From the NCBI RefSeq assembly GCF_009827305.1, contig NZ_WTYJ01000002.1:310001-374000 (forward strand): a DNA stretch of 64,000 bases. Direction: 5' to 3'. The notes below the pieces were generated by a model. The model was given only the letters and a program-made list of their open reading frames with translations. It did not search any database and was not told the DNA's origin. This DNA is from Croceibacterium xixiisoli. GTDB taxonomy: Bacteria > Pseudomonadota > Alphaproteobacteria > Sphingomonadales > Sphingomonadaceae. The translations under genes and the position numbers were made by a program. Shown here one piece after another: positions 40,760 to 49,096 of the stretch (position 1 is the stretch's first letter; the number at the start of each line of letters is the position of its first letter).

Positions 40760-41563
40760 ATGGCTGCTGCCGCGCATATGCTCCTCCGCCCGCTCACGGC
40801 ACTGCTGCTCGCTGGCGTCATTGCCGCCTGCGCCCCAACTGATTCTGCTGACCCAACCGATCCTCCGCCGTCACCGCCCGCCAGCCAGCTCCCCGCCGGG
40901 TTCGTCCATCTGCGCGATCTTGCGCCGTCGGTGGTGCAGGACATTCGCTATGCCGGGTCGCACAATTTCATGGGCCGCCCGATCGCGGGCTATCAGGCGG
41001 GCGAATGCGTGCTCACCCGCCCGGCGGCGCAGGCACTGGCCGCGGCCGATGCCGAATTCCGCCGCCAGGGCCTGACGCTGCAGATCTTCGACTGCTACCG
41101 CCCGCAGCGCGCGGTCGATGATTTCGCCGCCTGGGCGCAAGACCTCGGCCAGACGCAGATGCGCGCCGAATTCTACCCCCGGGTGGACAAGCGCGTGCTG
41201 TTCGACGCCGGCTATATCGCCCGCCGTTCCGGCCATAGCCGGGGCAGCACGGTCGATCTCACCCTGCGCCCGATCGATGCTCCGCCGCTCCCCCGCTGGA
41301 ACGCCACCCAGCCGCTGGCCGATTGCGCCGGGCCCGATCGCTATCAGGATGGCAGCCTCGATTTCGGCACCGGCTACGACTGTTTCGACGAAAAATCCCA
41401 CCACGGCGCCGCCGGCATCACCCCCACCGCCACCCGCAACCGCGCCCTGCTGGCCGAAGTCCTCTCCCGCCACGGCTTCAAACCCTATGCGCAGGAATGG
41501 TGGCACTACACCCTGCGCGAAGAACCCTTCACCGACGAATATTTCGATTTTCCGGTGGAGTAG
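40760..41563 (+). CDS. D-Ala-D-Ala dipeptidase (VanX/DdpX family) lipoprotein
   Basis: 267 aa. After a lipobox-like signal (LLAGVIAAC) come DIRYAGSHNFMGRPIAGY, FDCYRPQRAVDDFAAWA, the zinc/active-site motif SGHSRGSTVDLTL (His and Asp ligands), and EWWHYT (Glu base and third ligand His). VanX-family enzymes hydrolyse D-Ala-D-Ala or related dipeptides; in the periplasm the likely role is peptidoglycan recycling, not vancomycin resistance. The start could also be 40742 or 40778. Confidence 0.9.
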   Translation: MAAAAHMLLRPLTALLLAGVIAACAPTDSADPTDPPPSPPASQLPAGFVHLRDLAPSVVQDIRYAGSHNFMGRPIAGYQAGECVLTRPAAQALAAADAEFRRQGLTLQIFDCYRPQRAVDDFAAWAQDLGQTQMRAEFYPRVDKRVLFDAGYIARRSGHSRGSTVDLTLRPIDAPPLPRWNATQPLADCAGPDRYQDGSLDFGTGYDCFDEKSHHGAAGITPTATRNRALLAEVLSRHGFKPYAQEWWHYTLREEPFTDEYFDFPVE

Positions 41564-41660
41564 AAACCTCCCAACCCCCTTCCGTTAATCCTATATCAAT
41601 CCTGCAAACGAAACATTCCCGCCCGGCCAAGAACCAGCAGGCCCCGGGGAGAGCACGATC

Positions 41661-43136
41661 ATGGCATTCGGCACACGGCACGATCCGGACAGCACCCAGC
41701 CGGCCCCGCGCCGCGAACGCTCGCCCGGGATCAAGCTCCTGTTCGTGGTGCTGATCGGCCTCGCACTGATCGTGCCGCTGATGGTGTCCTACGCGCTGGT
41801 GTGGGATCGTCAGCAGCAGTCCGAAACCGCGCAGGCCTCCATCAACGCCGGCTGGGGCGGGCCGCAGGTCATTGCCGGGCCGATCATCTCCGTCCCCTTC
41901 CGCACTACCCAGACCGAGCAGCGCCAGGTCGATGGCAAGACCGTCACCAGCGTGGTGGAGGTTGAACGGCTGCTCTATATCTCCCCCATCGCCAACCGCG
42001 TCACCACCCAGGTGGAACCGCAGGAACGGCGCATCTCGATCTATTCCAGCGTTCTCTATGAAGCCGATATCACCGGCGCCGCCACCTTCGAACTGCCGGC
42101 CGATCTGGCTCGCTTCGGCGTCACCCGCGAACGGCTGATCTGGGATCGGGCGGAACTGCGGATCGGCGCGTCGGATGCGCGCGGGCTGACGAAGGGCGGG
42201 GTGATCCGAATCAACGGCAATCCGCTGACCGTGCAGCCGGGCAAGGGGCCGGGCGCCACCAGCGGGCAGGGCTTCTTTGCCTTCCTTCCCTGGACGGGGG
42301 AGGGGCGCATCGCCATCGATTACAGCTTCGGCCTGCGCGGCAGCCGCTCGCTCAGCCTCGTCCCGCGCGGCGGGCAGACGCAATGGCAGGTTAGCTCCGC
42401 CTGGCAGAGTCCCAGCTTCAGCGGCGCCTTCCTGCCCGAACAGCGCGAATTGCGCGAAGACGGCTTCCGCGCCAGCTACACGGTGGACAAGCTCGCCCTG
42501 GGCCAGCCGCCCGTCGCCACCGAAGATCTCGGCGCGCCCGACATTCCCGATGTCGCCCGCTACGCCAGTTCCTCCATGAATGTCACCGCCGCCGCCTATC
42601 CGGTGGATTCCCGCAGCGAGATGATCGGCGGGCAATCGCAGGCGGTCACCGTGGGGCTGGTCGAACCGGTCAATCTCTACAGCAAGGTCGATCGTTCGGT
42701 GAAATACGGCTTCCTGTTCATCGGCTTCACCTTCCTCGCCTTTCTGCTGTTTGACATCGTCGGCGGCGCGCGGGTGGCGGCGGCGGAATATCTGCTCACG
42801 GGTGTGGGGCTGGTGCTGTTCTTCGTGCTGCTGCTCGCCTTTGCGGAGGTGATCGGCTTCACGCTCGCCTATCTGGCGGCTGCGGCGGCGGTGATCGGCC
42901 TGCTGTCCGCCTACAGCGCTGCGGTGCTGAAAAGCTGGAAACGCGGCGGCTTCATCGGCGCCATGCTGACCGCGCTCTATGCGCTGCTGTTCGTGCTGCT
43001 GAACCTGGAAGCATGGTCACTGCTGATCGGCGCGGTGCTGCTGTTCCTGGCCCTGGCCGGCGTGATGTACGCCACCCGCAACCTCGACTGGGGCGCCGCC
43101 GTCCGCCGCGATCCGCCCCCGGAAAGCGCGGTGTAG
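41661..43136 (+). CDS. creD: Inner-membrane protein CreD
   Basis: 491 aa. N-terminal membrane helix (IKLLFVVLIGLALIVPLMVSYALVWDR), a large periplasmic domain and five to six C-terminal helices (LFIGFTFLAFLLFDIVGGARVAAAEYLLTGVGLVLFFVLLLAFAEVIGF...). This is the CreD/CbrA-like family, part of the CreBC regulon and linked to beta-lactam response in some bacteria. creBC genes are not in the window, although the window carries an ampR-bla pair 23 kb away. Confidence 0.88.
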   Translation: MAFGTRHDPDSTQPAPRRERSPGIKLLFVVLIGLALIVPLMVSYALVWDRQQQSETAQASINAGWGGPQVIAGPIISVPFRTTQTEQRQVDGKTVTSVVEVERLLYISPIANRVTTQVEPQERRISIYSSVLYEADITGAATFELPADLARFGVTRERLIWDRAELRIGASDARGLTKGGVIRINGNPLTVQPGKGPGATSGQGFFAFLPWTGEGRIAIDYSFGLRGSRSLSLVPRGGQTQWQVSSAWQSPSFSGAFLPEQRELREDGFRASYTVDKLALGQPPVATEDLGAPDIPDVARYASSSMNVTAAAYPVDSRSEMIGGQSQAVTVGLVEPVNLYSKVDRSVKYGFLFIGFTFLAFLLFDIVGGARVAAAEYLLTGVGLVLFFVLLLAFAEVIGFTLAYLAAAAAVIGLLSAYSAAVLKSWKRGGFIGAMLTALYALLFVLLNLEAWSLLIGAVLLFLALAGVMYATRNLDWGAAVRRDPPPESAV

Positions 43137-43139
43137 GCC

Positions 43140-43364
43140 TGTCAAAACCTGACCCAGCACCACCAAAGGAGCGAGGACCCCCCAAAGCAAAACGGACCCC
43201 GCAGGGGTCCGCAAGGCCGACCGGCCGCCCGCAGCGCCGCAAGGCGCGAGGACCCTCCAAACAAACGGATCCCTCAGGGGTCCGCAAGGCCGACCGGCCG
43301 CCCGCAGCGCCGCAGGCGCGAGGATAGCCAAGCGGCCCGGATGGGCCGCGCCGGCGCCTGAGGC
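43140..43364. repeat. Second array of long GC-rich intergenic repeats
   Basis: Copies starting at 43218 and 43291 of the same unit as at 32001-32220 (GACCGGCCGCCCGCAGCGCC), the last extending through AGCCAAGCGGCCCGGATGGG to 43364. A partial copy with GGAGCGAGGACC lies at about 43169. It fills the 230-bp gap between creD and the convergent siderophore-interacting gene. Confidence 0.85.
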
Positions 43365-43366
43365 TC

Positions 43367-44122
43367 CTACAAACTCAACGCATCCTCGCTCTTGATCACC
43401 TTGTGCGCCTCTTCGGTCAGCCCAGATTTCCAGTAGGACGAGATATAGAGCCGATCCGGCCCCAGCCCGCGCTCATCGCGCAGGATCCGGCGCAGCGCCT
43501 GCATTGAGGAGAACTCGCTGGCACTCCAGGCATAAGGATTGCCATTGGGCCAGGCCAGCTGCGCCACCTCGGCCGGCAGCACCAGCCCGGTGCCGGGATG
43601 CGGGTTCACCAGCCAGCGGATTTCCACGCCCTCGGGCCGCGCCAGATCCTGCCGGTCTTCGTCGGTCAGGATCTCGATCACCGCCAGCCCGCGCGCATCG
43701 GCGGGCAGCAGTTCCAGGTTCACGCTGATCGCGGGCAGGGCGGTCATGTCGCCCAGCAGCAGATAGAAATCATGGCCATCGGGCAGCAGCTTGGCCGCGC
43801 CCGGTCCGCCCAGCTCGATCGGATCCCCCACCTGTGCGCCCAGCGCCCAGGCGGTCGCGGGCCCATCGGCACCATCCTCGGCGGCATGCAGCGCGAAATC
43901 GACATCGATCGTCTCGGCGGTCTGCGCCCGGATGGTGTAGGTCCGCACCACCACCTTGCCGCCGTCCGTGGGCAGGCGCAGCTTCACATAGCCGCCGGCC
44001 TGGCCCGCGGGGAAGCCCTCCAGCCCAGGCCCGCCCAGCGTCAGCCGCAGCATGTTGGGGGTCACCTGCGTGCGGTCGAGAACCTGCAACAGGCGCGGCG
44101 GGGGTCGGTTCGGGGGTGCCAT
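43367..44122 (-). CDS. Siderophore-interacting protein (FAD-dependent ferric reductase)
   Basis: 251 aa. RTYTIR (FAD-binding, about 59-64), HAAEDGADGPATAWALGAQVGDPIELGGPGA, LLLGDMTALPAI (NAD(P)H-binding) and the C-terminal WSASEFSSMQALRRILRDERGLGPDRLYISSYWKSGLTEEAH are the SIP family marks. It reduces ferric siderophores in the cytoplasm to free iron. Its end is 3 bp from the repeat array. It is the last host gene before phage block C. Confidence 0.9.
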   Translation of the reverse strand: MAPPNRPPPRLLQVLDRTQVTPNMLRLTLGGPGLEGFPAGQAGGYVKLRLPTDGGKVVVRTYTIRAQTAETIDVDFALHAAEDGADGPATAWALGAQVGDPIELGGPGAAKLLPDGHDFYLLLGDMTALPAISVNLELLPADARGLAVIEILTDEDRQDLARPEGVEIRWLVNPHPGTGLVLPAEVAQLAWPNGNPYAWSASEFSSMQALRRILRDERGLGPDRLYISSYWKSGLTEEAHKVIKSEDALSL

Positions 44123-44195
44123 ATCCGCAAACAGTGGGGTGCCGTGGCCGCAGGGTCAAGCGCATGAACGATATGCACCCGCCGCGCCCATCCCG

Positions 44196-45704
44196 TCACA
44201 ATTCCCGATAACGGTCCGTCGCCCGCCCATCACCATCGCCATGACGCTCCATCGCGCCGATCCATTCGGGCAGGCTGCGCGGCAGCACCGGCTCGGCAAA
44301 GGTGCAGGCCAGCGCATCGCCCGCATCGGGGCTGGCCAGCCCGCGCTTCTTCATGTCGGGCTTGCGCTCGATGGTCAGCCGCTGATCCGCGTCGAAGCCG
44401 TAATGCGGCCCGGTCAGATCGTCATGCAGCTGCTGATCGGACGGGATCGAGCCATGGCGCAGCCAGTGGCGCATCTGCGCCCAGATCTCCGCCCGCTTGT
44501 TGCGGCAGCGCAGGCTCATCCCCGGCTCCAGCTCCGCATCGCGGCCCTTGCCACCGAACCACACCTCATACACCGGCACATCGGGCGCCAGCTGGCGCAG
44601 CCGGTCGATCACCGCCGCGCCGATATTGCCGGCATCCACCATGATCGCATCGGGGTGCCAGCGCCCCGCCGCCAGCGCCACATCACCGGCCAGCGTCATC
44701 GCATCCACCCCGTGCCAGCGCTGCCAGGGCCGGCTCACCGCATCGCGCCCGCACCGGATCGCCAGCACCGAATGGTCATCGCCGAACCGCGCGCAATCCA
44801 GCCCGAAGATCACTGGGTCGCCAGCCAGCACGCTGTCCCCCGCGGGCACGCGCGCCTGCGCCGCCGTCACCATGTCCCCGGCGATGAACTGCATGCTCGC
44901 GGCCGCAGGAAACTGCCCGCGCACCCGCACCCGCGCGATATCGCTGTCCTCGCCATAGGTGGCGATCAACTCGTCCAGATAGGGCTTGTTGGTCCCTTCC
45001 ACCGTACGGCTGTCGATCTGCGCCGTGTGCCACAAATGCCGCTGCCGGCCGAAACATTCGCGAAACGCCCCGCTGTTCTGCGTCGGATTGCCGAAGGCGA
45101 TCCACAAAATCTCCGTCGCCTCATCGGTCAGCGCGCCCAGCGTCACCTCCCACACCTTGTCGGCAATGCCCGACGCCTCGTCATAGATCACGATGATCCG
45201 CCGCCCCTGATTGTGCAGCCCGGCGAAGGCTTCGGTGCTGTGTTCGGACCAGGCAACCAGATCGGCGCGCCAGCTCTGCTCGCTGCCCGGCATGGTCGAA
45301 ACCAGGCTGCGCGCCTGCGCCCTGAACCACGGCGCCGTCACCGCCAGCCGCGCCCATTTGGCGATTTCCGGGCCGGTCTTGGTGGTCAGCTGCCGCTCGG
45401 TATTGGCCGTCACCACCACGCGCGCGTCGGGGCAGGTATCCAGCCCCCATTTCACGATCATCCCGATCAGCGCCGATTTGCCGATCCCATGACCGGACGC
45501 CACCGCAATCCGGCACGGCCGATGCCGCCGCTCTGGATCGCCCAGATGCGCCCCGATAATCCCCAACTGCTCCCGCTGCCAGGCGCGCGGCCCATCAACG
45601 CCCGCCAATTCCCCCGTGCCCCAGGGAAAGGCATACAGCGCATAGCCAAGCGGATCATGCGTAAACCCGCCAATATCCTCCGCCAGCCGAGCCTGCGATG
45701 TCAT
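44196..45704 (-). CDS. Terminase large subunit
   Basis: 502 aa. ATPase Walker A ASGHGIGKS (69-77), Walker B IIVIYDEAS (170-178) and a C-terminal RNase H-like nuclease (FGLDCARFGDDHSVLAIR, about 283-300; IMVDAGNIGAAVIDRL). It would cut and pump DNA into the capsid. All motor motifs are intact. It is separated from the portal gene by 9 kb of host genes, although in every related phage the two are neighbours. Confidence 0.93.
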   Translation of the reverse strand: MTSQARLAEDIGGFTHDPLGYALYAFPWGTGELAGVDGPRAWQREQLGIIGAHLGDPERRHRPCRIAVASGHGIGKSALIGMIVKWGLDTCPDARVVVTANTERQLTTKTGPEIAKWARLAVTAPWFRAQARSLVSTMPGSEQSWRADLVAWSEHSTEAFAGLHNQGRRIIVIYDEASGIADKVWEVTLGALTDEATEILWIAFGNPTQNSGAFRECFGRQRHLWHTAQIDSRTVEGTNKPYLDELIATYGEDSDIARVRVRGQFPAAASMQFIAGDMVTAAQARVPAGDSVLAGDPVIFGLDCARFGDDHSVLAIRCGRDAVSRPWQRWHGVDAMTLAGDVALAAGRWHPDAIMVDAGNIGAAVIDRLRQLAPDVPVYEVWFGGKGRDAELEPGMSLRCRNKRAEIWAQMRHWLRHGSIPSDQQLHDDLTGPHYGFDADQRLTIERKPDMKKRGLASPDAGDALACTFAEPVLPRSLPEWIGAMERHGDGDGRATDRYREL

Positions 45705-45784
45705 CGTGATGATCCTTTCAATTCGTCAGGGTCGGTGACCCGGCATGCCCCCCAAGCCTGCGTCAGACCTGCAGCGGCGGCACC

Positions 45785-45930
45785 ATGGATGCCGGATCAA
45801 GCCCGGCATGACGGATCTTGTGTTCAGGGGCCGCGCCCTGGTTGCGGAATATGTGCCAGCGTCTGTCGAGCGGTGTTTTTTCAGCAGTGTCTTACCCTCT
45901 TCGTCATGCCGGACTTGATCCGGCATCCAT
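45785..45930. repeat. Inverted repeat doublet 4 (REPIN-like)
   Basis: Inverted copies at 45785-45813 and 45903-45930 (core ATGCCGGATCAAG and its reverse complement), 146 bp in all, lying between the large and small terminase genes. It occupies the 288-bp gap, in which no gene was seen. Confidence 0.85.
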
Positions 45931-45992
45931 TTGTCGTCTCGCGCGGAGGGACAGGTGAAAGCGCCGGGCGAAAGGCTGTGTCCCTTTTTCCT

Positions 45993-46526
45993 TCACATCT
46001 TCTTCTCAACCACCCGCCTTCGCGCCGCCTCGACCATTGCCTTCAGCGCCCCATCATCCCCCTCCGGCGCCTTCTCGCGAAACGCCTGCACCCCGGTGTG
46101 CTTGCCGATCATGTCGATCCGGCGGATGCGGTCGCACAGGCGGATTTTCTCCACCACGGCCGCCGCTTCGCCCGTGCCGCGTTTCGTGGTCTCGACCCCG
46201 GCCACCAGCCCCTGGCGCCAGATCAGCGGCCATTCGCTGACCGGGCGGATCGTGCCATCGGGCGCATAGAGATCGGCCAGATCCGCCTCCGCCTCAGCCG
46301 CCAGCCGCGCCAGCACCCAATCGGTGCCGATCACGCGCTGCTGAACACTTTCGGTCCGCCGCGCCAGTTCAGCCTGGATGAAGGGCCGGGCCAGCATCCG
46401 CTGCGCTCCATAGGCAGAACAATCGCGATATCCCGCCCGCTCCGCCGCTTTCCTGGGATGCGCCCCACGCAGATATTCCTCGATGAAGCGCAATTGCTGC
46501 GCCGAAAGCGCCTTGGGCGGCTTCAA
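45993..46526 (-). CDS. Terminase small subunit
   Basis: 177 aa. N-terminal HTH-like segment LSAQQLRFIEEYLRGAHPRKAAERAGYRDCSAYGAQRMLARPFIQAELARR is the Terminase_2 family mark; the C-terminal part is helical and oligomerising. It recognises DNA for packaging. Overlaps the upstream phage gene by ATGA and is 288 bp from the large subunit, a wider gap than usual because of a repeat doublet. Confidence 0.9.
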   Translation of the reverse strand: MKPPKALSAQQLRFIEEYLRGAHPRKAAERAGYRDCSAYGAQRMLARPFIQAELARRTESVQQRVIGTDWVLARLAAEAEADLADLYAPDGTIRPVSEWPLIWRQGLVAGVETTKRGTGEAAAVVEKIRLCDRIRRIDMIGKHTGVQAFREKAPEGDDGALKAMVEAARRRVVEKKM

Positions 46527-47041
46527 AGCGCCACCCCGCTGCGATAGAGCTTCCGCTCGGTCGGCGCCGGACTGCGCGAAGCCCCCAGATGCCCCGCCTG
46601 CGCTTCAAGCCGCGCACGCCCCATCCCCTTGGGCACATGCGCGATCTGCGACCGCTGACTCTCCGGCCGGGTGGTCCATTGACCATTGGCGGTGATCTGC
46701 ACCTCGCGGAACCGCTGGAATCGCCGCACCACGATCAGCCCGCGCCGTTCCAGCCGCCGCAGCACCGCCGCGCCCATGCTGCAGGAATTGTACCCGGCCA
46801 GCATTTCCAGATCGATATTCAGCGGGCACCGTTCCCCGCGCTCGGCCGCCTCCACCAGGGCGCGATAGATCACCTCTTCGCTGCGTGGCAGCGGCGCCAG
46901 GATCGCGGGGGCGAGCGCCGGGTTCGGGCGCGCATCATCGCAGGGAAGGTCCTCTGCTGCAGGCGCAACAGGGGGGCGGGCAAGGCGGCGCAGCATGGCG
47001 GAATCTCCCACGGGCGAAGGAACAGGGGCGACCGTCGTCAA
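46523..47041 (-). CDS. Phage winged-helix DNA-binding protein
   Basis: 172 aa. A winged-helix region at about residues 55-120 (SEEVIYRALVEAAERGERCPLNIDLEMLAGYNSCSMGAAVLRRLERRGLIVVRRFQRFREVQI) with a disordered N-terminus and a basic C-terminal tail. It precedes the small terminase with an ATGA overlap. Similar proteins before phage terminases may regulate late genes or assist packaging; the role here is unknown. A strong palindrome lies 46 nt upstream. Confidence 0.75.
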   Translation of the reverse strand: MTTVAPVPSPVGDSAMLRRLARPPVAPAAEDLPCDDARPNPALAPAILAPLPRSEEVIYRALVEAAERGERCPLNIDLEMLAGYNSCSMGAAVLRRLERRGLIVVRRFQRFREVQITANGQWTTRPESQRSQIAHVPKGMGRARLEAQAGHLGASRSPAPTERKLYRSGVAL

Positions 47042-47086
47042 CCCAGCAGGGGACTCCGGTGGTGCGTTGATCCCTGTTTGTTCCCT

Positions 47087-47110
47087 TTTTTCCTACATGT
47101 CTAGGAAAAA
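47087..47110. promoter_or_regulatory. 24-bp palindrome upstream of packaging block
   Basis: TTTTTCCTA (47087-47095) and TAGGAAAAA (47102-47110) form perfect 9-bp arms around CATGTC. It is 46 nt upstream of the first gene of block C, in the 147-bp gap before the HWE kinase gene. It is not followed by coding start on the plus strand, so an operator for block C is the simplest reading. Two more TAGGA elements follow at about 47123 and 47133. Confidence 0.6.
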
Positions 47111-47188
47111 TACTTCACAAATAGGATGCGTGTAGGAAGGTGGCCAGGCGAAGCCACCGCGCCCCTTGCCAATCGCCGCGCAGGGCCG

Positions 47189-48247
47189 CTAACCCGCCAG
47201 CCGTTCCAGCGGAATGCGCATCGTCAGCTCCAGCCCCTCGGGCCGCCAGTTGCGCGTCACCTCGGCCTGCAACTGGTCGCGACTGACCCGTTCGGTCATG
47301 CTGGTGCCGAAACCGCTGCCGGTGGGCGGGGCGGCCTGCCACGGGCCGCCGCTTTCCTGCCAGACCAGCTGCAGGCATACTTCATCCACCGCGTGATCGA
47401 TCCGCACCCGCCCATCCGGTACGGACAAGGCGCCATATTTCACCGCATTGGTGGCCAGCTCGTGGATGATCAGCGCCAGCCCGGTCGCGGCCTGCTCACC
47501 GATCGCATGATCTGTCCCCCGCACCAGCACGCGGCTGGTTTCGCCTTGGGAATAGGGCTCCATCAACGCCTGCAGCAGCGGCAACAGCCCGGGCGCCGCC
47601 GGCTGCGGGCCTTCTGCCGGGTCACCGGGTCGATCGGCGCGCAAATGGCTGTTGGCCCGCGCCAGCGCCTTGATCTGCTCACTCAGCGCCGCGGCAAACG
47701 GCCGGGCTTCCGGGGCGTCGCGGGCAGACAGGGTGATGATGGAATTCACCACCGCAAACACATTCTTGATCCGGTGGGACAATTCGCCCGCCAGCACCGC
47801 CAGCCGGCCCTGCCGCTGGATGATCGCCTCGATCGGGGTGCAGGTGCCGTACCAGCGCATGATCGTGCCGTCGGCCTCGCGCAGGGGCAGGGCCCGCGCC
47901 AGGATCCAGCGCCATGCGCCGCTGTGATGCCGCAACCGGTATTCGGCTTCGAAATCCGCGCCACTGGCCAGGCTTTCGCGCCAGGCGGCCTGCGCACCGG
48001 CCAGATCGTCGGGGTGGATCACCGCGCCCCATGGACCCGCCGCATCCGGTCGCGCGCCAAGGCCGGTGAATTCGAACCATTTCCGGTTGTAGAAATCGTG
48101 CCGCCCGTCGGGCCGGGCGCTCCACACCAGCTGGGGTATGGCGTCCAATGTGTTAATCAATCCGGTTCCCTCGGGCTCGGCGGGTCGAACCGCGGGGGTT
48201 AAGCGATCGGGGAATGTGCTGTCTTCGTCCACCGCACAATCCTCCAT
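47189..48247 (-). CDS. PAS-HWE sensor histidine kinase
   Basis: 352 aa. A PAS domain (about residues 25-135; LDAIPQLVWSARPDGRHDFYNRKWFEFTG) is followed by an HWE/HisKA_2 kinase: H-box ELSHRIKNVFAVVNSI with the phospho-acceptor His, N-box HELATNAVKYGALS, and GSGFGTSM. No membrane segment, so a soluble sensor. In alphaproteobacteria such kinases often feed the general stress response or light responses. Divergent from a Crp/Fnr regulator. Confidence 0.9.
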   Translation of the reverse strand: MEDCAVDEDSTFPDRLTPAVRPAEPEGTGLINTLDAIPQLVWSARPDGRHDFYNRKWFEFTGLGARPDAAGPWGAVIHPDDLAGAQAAWRESLASGADFEAEYRLRHHSGAWRWILARALPLREADGTIMRWYGTCTPIEAIIQRQGRLAVLAGELSHRIKNVFAVVNSIITLSARDAPEARPFAAALSEQIKALARANSHLRADRPGDPAEGPQPAAPGLLPLLQALMEPYSQGETSRVLVRGTDHAIGEQAATGLALIIHELATNAVKYGALSVPDGRVRIDHAVDEVCLQLVWQESGGPWQAAPPTGSGFGTSMTERVSRDQLQAEVTRNWRPEGLELTMRIPLERLAG

Positions 48248-48290
48248 GTCGCATTCAGAAAACTGCGGTAGAAGGGCGGTGCGCTGCGGT

Positions 48291-48308
48291 CTGTCTATTA
48301 GTGGACAG
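48291..48308. promoter_or_regulatory. Short inverted repeat in kinase/regulator divergent region
   Basis: CTGTC-TATTAGTG-GACAG: perfect 5-bp arms, 8-bp spacer, midway between the divergent HWE kinase and Crp/Fnr-type genes (111-bp gap). Spacing is compatible with a Crp/Fnr dimer but the bases do not match a known FNR or FixK box. Confidence 0.35.
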
Positions 48309-48358
48309 TAGCGTGCGAGCCGCGCCATTAAGGCGGCGGCTCAGCCAGGGGGGCAACA

Positions 48359-49096
48359 TTGACGATTGAAGACATCGCCGCGCAGAACAATTTGCTCGCG
48401 GCATTGCGGCCGGCGGATCTGGCCCTGCTGCTGCCGCATCTGCGCCACCGCGAAATGCCCGTGGAACGCACGCTCTATCATCCCGGCGATCAGGTGGAGA
48501 CGGTGTATTTCCCCTGCGGCGCCTCGCTCGCCTCTTTCATGATCCTGATGGAAAGCGGCAAATTCGTCGAAACCGCGCTGATCGGGCGGGAGGGGGCCGT
48601 GGGCGGCATCGTCAGCCAGGGCCGCCTGCCCGCCTATGCCCACAGCGTGGTGCAGGCCGCTGGCGATTTCCTGTTCCTGTCCTCGGCCACGCTCGAAGAA
48701 TTGAAGGATCAGGCGCCCGGCATCCGCTATCTCTTTGCCCGCTATTCGGATTGCGTGGTCGCCCAGATCCTGCAGGCTGCCGCCTGCAACGCCGCCCATT
48801 CGGTGGAACAGCGCGCGGCCAAATGGCTGCTCTCTGTGGTCGAACGCACCGAAGATGACGTGATCCCGCTGACGCAGGAACAGATGGCCAGCATGCTGGG
48901 CGTGGGCCGCAGCTATATGAGCCGGGTGCTGCACGCGCTCAAATCCACCGGCGCGCTGGACATCGGCCGCCGCACCCTGCGCGTGCGCGACCGCGATCTG
49001 CTCAAGGCGCTGGGCTGCGAATGCAACGCCGCCGTCCGCGCCCATTTCGAAGAGGTGCTGCGCGGCGTCTATCCGACAGAGGTCGCCGGGGAGTAG
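48359..49096 (+). CDS. Crp/Fnr-family transcriptional regulator
   Basis: 245 aa from a TTG start with an AGGGGGG site. N-terminal cyclic-nucleotide-binding fold (about 20-130; YHPGDQVETVYFPCGASLASFMILMESGKFVETALIGREGAVG) and a C-terminal HTH (about 170-215; IPLTQEQMASMLGVGRSYMSRVLHALKSTGAL). It lacks the Cys cluster of FNR, so oxygen sensing by Fe-S is unlikely; in this branch (FPxGA... variants) the signal is usually unknown. Confidence 0.88.
   Translation: MTIEDIAAQNNLLAALRPADLALLLPHLRHREMPVERTLYHPGDQVETVYFPCGASLASFMILMESGKFVETALIGREGAVGGIVSQGRLPAYAHSVVQAAGDFLFLSSATLEELKDQAPGIRYLFARYSDCVVAQILQAAACNAAHSVEQRAAKWLLSVVERTEDDVIPLTQEQMASMLGVGRSYMSRVLHALKSTGALDIGRRTLRVRDRDLLKALGCECNAAVRAHFEEVLRGVYPTEVAGE

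Noticed and set aside
40760-41563. Vancomycin-resistance vanX
   Set aside because: The family match is real, but there is no vanH/vanA and the host is Gram-negative; a periplasmic DdpX-like role fits better.
29565-47041. The classical RcGTA cluster of alphaproteobacteria
   Set aside because: The portal, capsid, cement and tubular tail proteins are podoviral (T7/BPP-1-like), not the siphovirus-like HK97 portal/protease/tape-measure set of RcGTA.
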